Source: Giesbergeria sp.
GTDB taxonomy: Bacteria; Pseudomonadota; Gammaproteobacteria; Burkholderiales; Burkholderiaceae_C
Assembly (NCBI GenBank): GCA_017998735.1
Contig: JAGOCN010000083.1
Span: forward strand, 1 to 7,104
DNA length: 7,104 nt
Reading direction: 5' to 3'
Under the pieces are notes generated by a model. That model worked only from the letters and a program-made list of their open reading frames with translations, had not been told where the DNA came from and did no database searches. How positions within the stretch are numbered: position 1 is the stretch's first letter; each line of letters opens with the position of its first letter. Below, one piece after another: positions 5,924-7,104 of the stretch. The position numbers and the translations under genes are program-made.

Positions 5924-6961
5924 TCAGTCGGCCGTGATGCCACGCGTGCGGATGACATCGCCCAGCAGGCGCGCGTCGCTCTGGATGCGCAGCGCCAGGC
6001 CTTCGGCGGTGGTGCCGGTGACCTGCCAGCCCTGCTGGAACAGTTTGGCGCGCACCTCCGGCGTGCGCGCAATCTCGCTCAGCAGCGCCGACAGCCGCGC
6101 CACCACGGGCGCGGGCAGCGAGCGCGGTGCGGCCACGGCGTTCCAGATTTCCAGGTTGAAGTCTTTCACGCCCGCTTCGGCCAGGCTGGGGTATTCGGGC
6201 ACCAGGGTGCTGCGGCTGGCCGAGGTCAGGCCCACCACGCGCAGCTTGCCGGCACGCGCCTGCGCGGCGGCCATGGCCGGGGGCAGCAGGGCCAGCTGGA
6301 TCTGCCCGCCCAGCATGGCATTGATGACCTGCGGGTTGCCGGGGTAGGGCACATGCACCGGCTGCAGGCCCGCCTTGGCCTTGAGCAGCTCCATGCCGAT
6401 GTGCGCCACCGTGCCCACGCCCGGTGTGCCATAGCTCCAGCGGTCGCCCGCGCTGCGGGCCGCAGCAAAAAAGGCCGCTGCCGTGTCGCCGGGTGCATTG
6501 GCCGGTGCCGCCAGGGCCAGCGGCGCAGTGCCGATCAGGCTGACGGGCGCCAGGTCTTTCAGGGGGTCAAAGGGCAGTTTGGGGTTGATGAGTTTTGCAA
6601 TCGTCAGGTTGCCATTGATCATCACGCCGATGGTGTGGCCATCGGTGGCGCGGGCAACGGCATCGGCGCCGATGTTGCCGCCGGCCCCCACCTTGTTTTC
6701 CACCACCACCGGCTGGCCCAGGCGCTGCGACAGCGGCTCTGCCAGGGTGCGCGCCACCAGATCGGGCGAAGAGCCGCCCGGAAAACCGACAATGATTTTC
6801 AAGGGCCTGGAGGGCCAGCCGGGCGTGCTGGCCGCGCTGCCGGCATCGGCGCTGGAAGAAGCAGCAGCGGCAGCAACAGGGGCCGCAGCCAGCGCTGCAC
6901 CACAGGCGGCAGACAGGGCCAGTGCCAAAGCGGCACGGCGAACGGGACAGGGGAGCAGCAT
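5924..6961 (-). CDS. Bug-family (TctC-type) periplasmic solute-binding protein
   Basis: From ATG at 6961 the product is 345 residues, usual for Bug receptors plus a somewhat long Ala/Ser-rich linker. The signal peptide has RR at 8-9, the hydrophobic ALALALSAACGAALA and a likely AXA cleavage site. The mature domain begins WPSRPLKIIVGFPGG (49-63), then PDLVARTLAEPL, LGQPVVVENKVGAGGNIGAD and DGHTIGV, the standard Bug ligand-loop and type II binding-protein features. PSLAEAG and FNLEIWNAVAAPRSLP near the C terminus are also typical. The family binds carboxylates and other small polar solutes; the ligand cannot be read from sequence. No tctAB permease genes are nearby, as is common for the many orphan Bug proteins of Burkholderiales. 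I chose 6961 over an upstream in-frame ATG at 7057, because the latter would start inside a terminator region and lacks a signal peptide. Confidence 0.92.
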   Translation of the reverse strand: MLLPCPVRRAALALALSAACGAALAAAPVAAAAASSSADAGSAASTPGWPSRPLKIIVGFPGGSSPDLVARTLAEPLSQRLGQPVVVENKVGAGGNIGADAVARATDGHTIGVMINGNLTIAKLINPKLPFDPLKDLAPVSLIGTAPLALAAPANAPGDTAAAFFAAARSAGDRWSYGTPGVGTVAHIGMELLKAKAGLQPVHVPYPGNPQVINAMLGGQIQLALLPPAMAAAQARAGKLRVVGLTSASRSTLVPEYPSLAEAGVKDFNLEIWNAVAAPRSLPAPVVARLSALLSEIARTPEVRAKLFQQGWQVTGTTAEGLALRIQSDARLLGDVIRTRGITAD

Positions 6962-6969
6962 CGGGTCAT

Positions 6970-6974
6970 TCCTT
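6970..6974 (-). promoter_or_regulatory. Ribosome binding site of the Bug gene
   Basis: On the minus strand AAGGA stands 8 bases before the ATG at 6961. This decides the start in favour of 6961, giving a normal signal peptide. Confidence 0.75.
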
Positions 6975-6986
6975 GCACAAGGCGGG

Positions 6987-7023
6987 GGCCGTTGCCAGGC
7001 TGGCGGGCGGCATGGCAACGGCC
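6987..7023 (-). promoter_or_regulatory. Perfect 11-bp inverted repeat in the Bug gene leader
   Basis: GGCCGTTGCCA (6987-6997) and TGGCAACGGCC (7013-7023) are exact reverse complements separated by 15 bases. The structure fills most of the space between the upstream terminator T-run and the Bug ribosome binding site. It could be an operator or a leader hairpin; no clear promoter is visible between terminator and gene. Confidence 0.65.
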
Positions 7024-7051
7024 AAAAAAAAGCGCACCCCGGTGGGTGCGC
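7024..7051 (-). terminator. Intrinsic terminator of the gene entering from the right edge
   Basis: On the minus strand GCGCACCC (7051-7044), the loop ACCG and GGGTGCGC (7039-7032) form a perfect 8-bp GC-rich stem, followed directly by eight T residues (7031-7024). It begins 7 bases beyond a TGA stop at 7061-7059. Confidence 0.85.
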
Positions 7052-7058
7052 CAGCATT

Positions 7059-7104
7059 TCAGGCAGCGTCTCGGGACTTCAAAGAATTCCAGGCCCGGGA
7101 TCTG
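7059..7104 (-). CDS. Last codons of an unidentified minus-strand gene (partial)
   Basis: The minus-strand frame reading RSRAWNSLKSRDAA ends at TGA 7061-7059, just before a strong intrinsic terminator on the same strand. The placement fits a gene end, but 14 codons are too few to identify the product. Another minus-strand frame is also open across this edge, so the call rests on the terminator position. Confidence 0.4.
   Translation of the reverse strand, partial: RSRAWNSLKSRDAA

Noticed and set aside
5706..6347. A 213-codon plus-strand frame over the intergenic repeats and the Bug 3' end
   Set aside because: It consists of repeat DNA followed by antisense of the Bug gene, with no ribosome binding site or recognisable domain.
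6962..7057. Longer N terminus for the Bug protein from ATG 7057
   Set aside because: It would be translated through an intrinsic terminator and the inverted repeat, and would place a non-signal sequence before an evident signal peptide.

Overview
The window looks like a chromosomal segment from a GC-rich betaproteobacterium of order Burkholderiales, most likely family Comamonadaceae. The reasons are the high GC and G/C-ending codons, the gene order SURF1 - small membrane protein - CtaA/COX15 - CtaB - SCO, a stand-alone Bug-type periplasmic binding protein, and a short palindromic repeat that I recall (unverified) as common between genes in that family. The genus cannot be fixed from sequence alone.

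Layout. Positions 1-197 are the right end of an IS200/IS605-family element: the last 59 codons of a TnpB and the terminal hairpin, ending at TCAA. It abuts the ribosome binding site of surf1. From 213 to 4552 lies a tightly packed, co-directional cytochrome c oxidase assembly module: surf1, an unnamed membrane-anchored SCO/thioredoxin-like protein, ctaA (heme A synthase), ctaB (heme O synthase) and a SCO-type copper chaperone lipoprotein. The first four genes overlap one another; sco follows ctaB after 30 bases. Together they make heme A (CtaB then CtaA), help insert it (SURF1) and supply copper to subunit II (SCO) of an aa3-type oxidase. The structural subunit genes are not in the window and would be expected upstream of the insertion element.

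After a promoter-like sequence and a weak terminator-like hairpin comes a separate gene for a NYN (PIN-like) domain protein (4728-5645). The 278-base gap after it holds a hairpin, a dispersed-repeat copy and five tandem octamers. On the minus strand there is a Bug-family solute receptor (6961-5924). Upstream of it are a perfect 11-bp inverted repeat, an intrinsic terminator belonging to a gene that enters from the right edge, and what appear to be the last codons of that gene.

Most of the window is ordinary housekeeping sequence. Three points deserve a second look. First, a copy of the dispersed repeat lies in frame inside the SCO lipoprotein signal peptide. Second, a second CX3C thioredoxin-like protein sits in the same cluster. 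Third, the IS605 end places any omega-RNA guide directly over the surf1 translation start.
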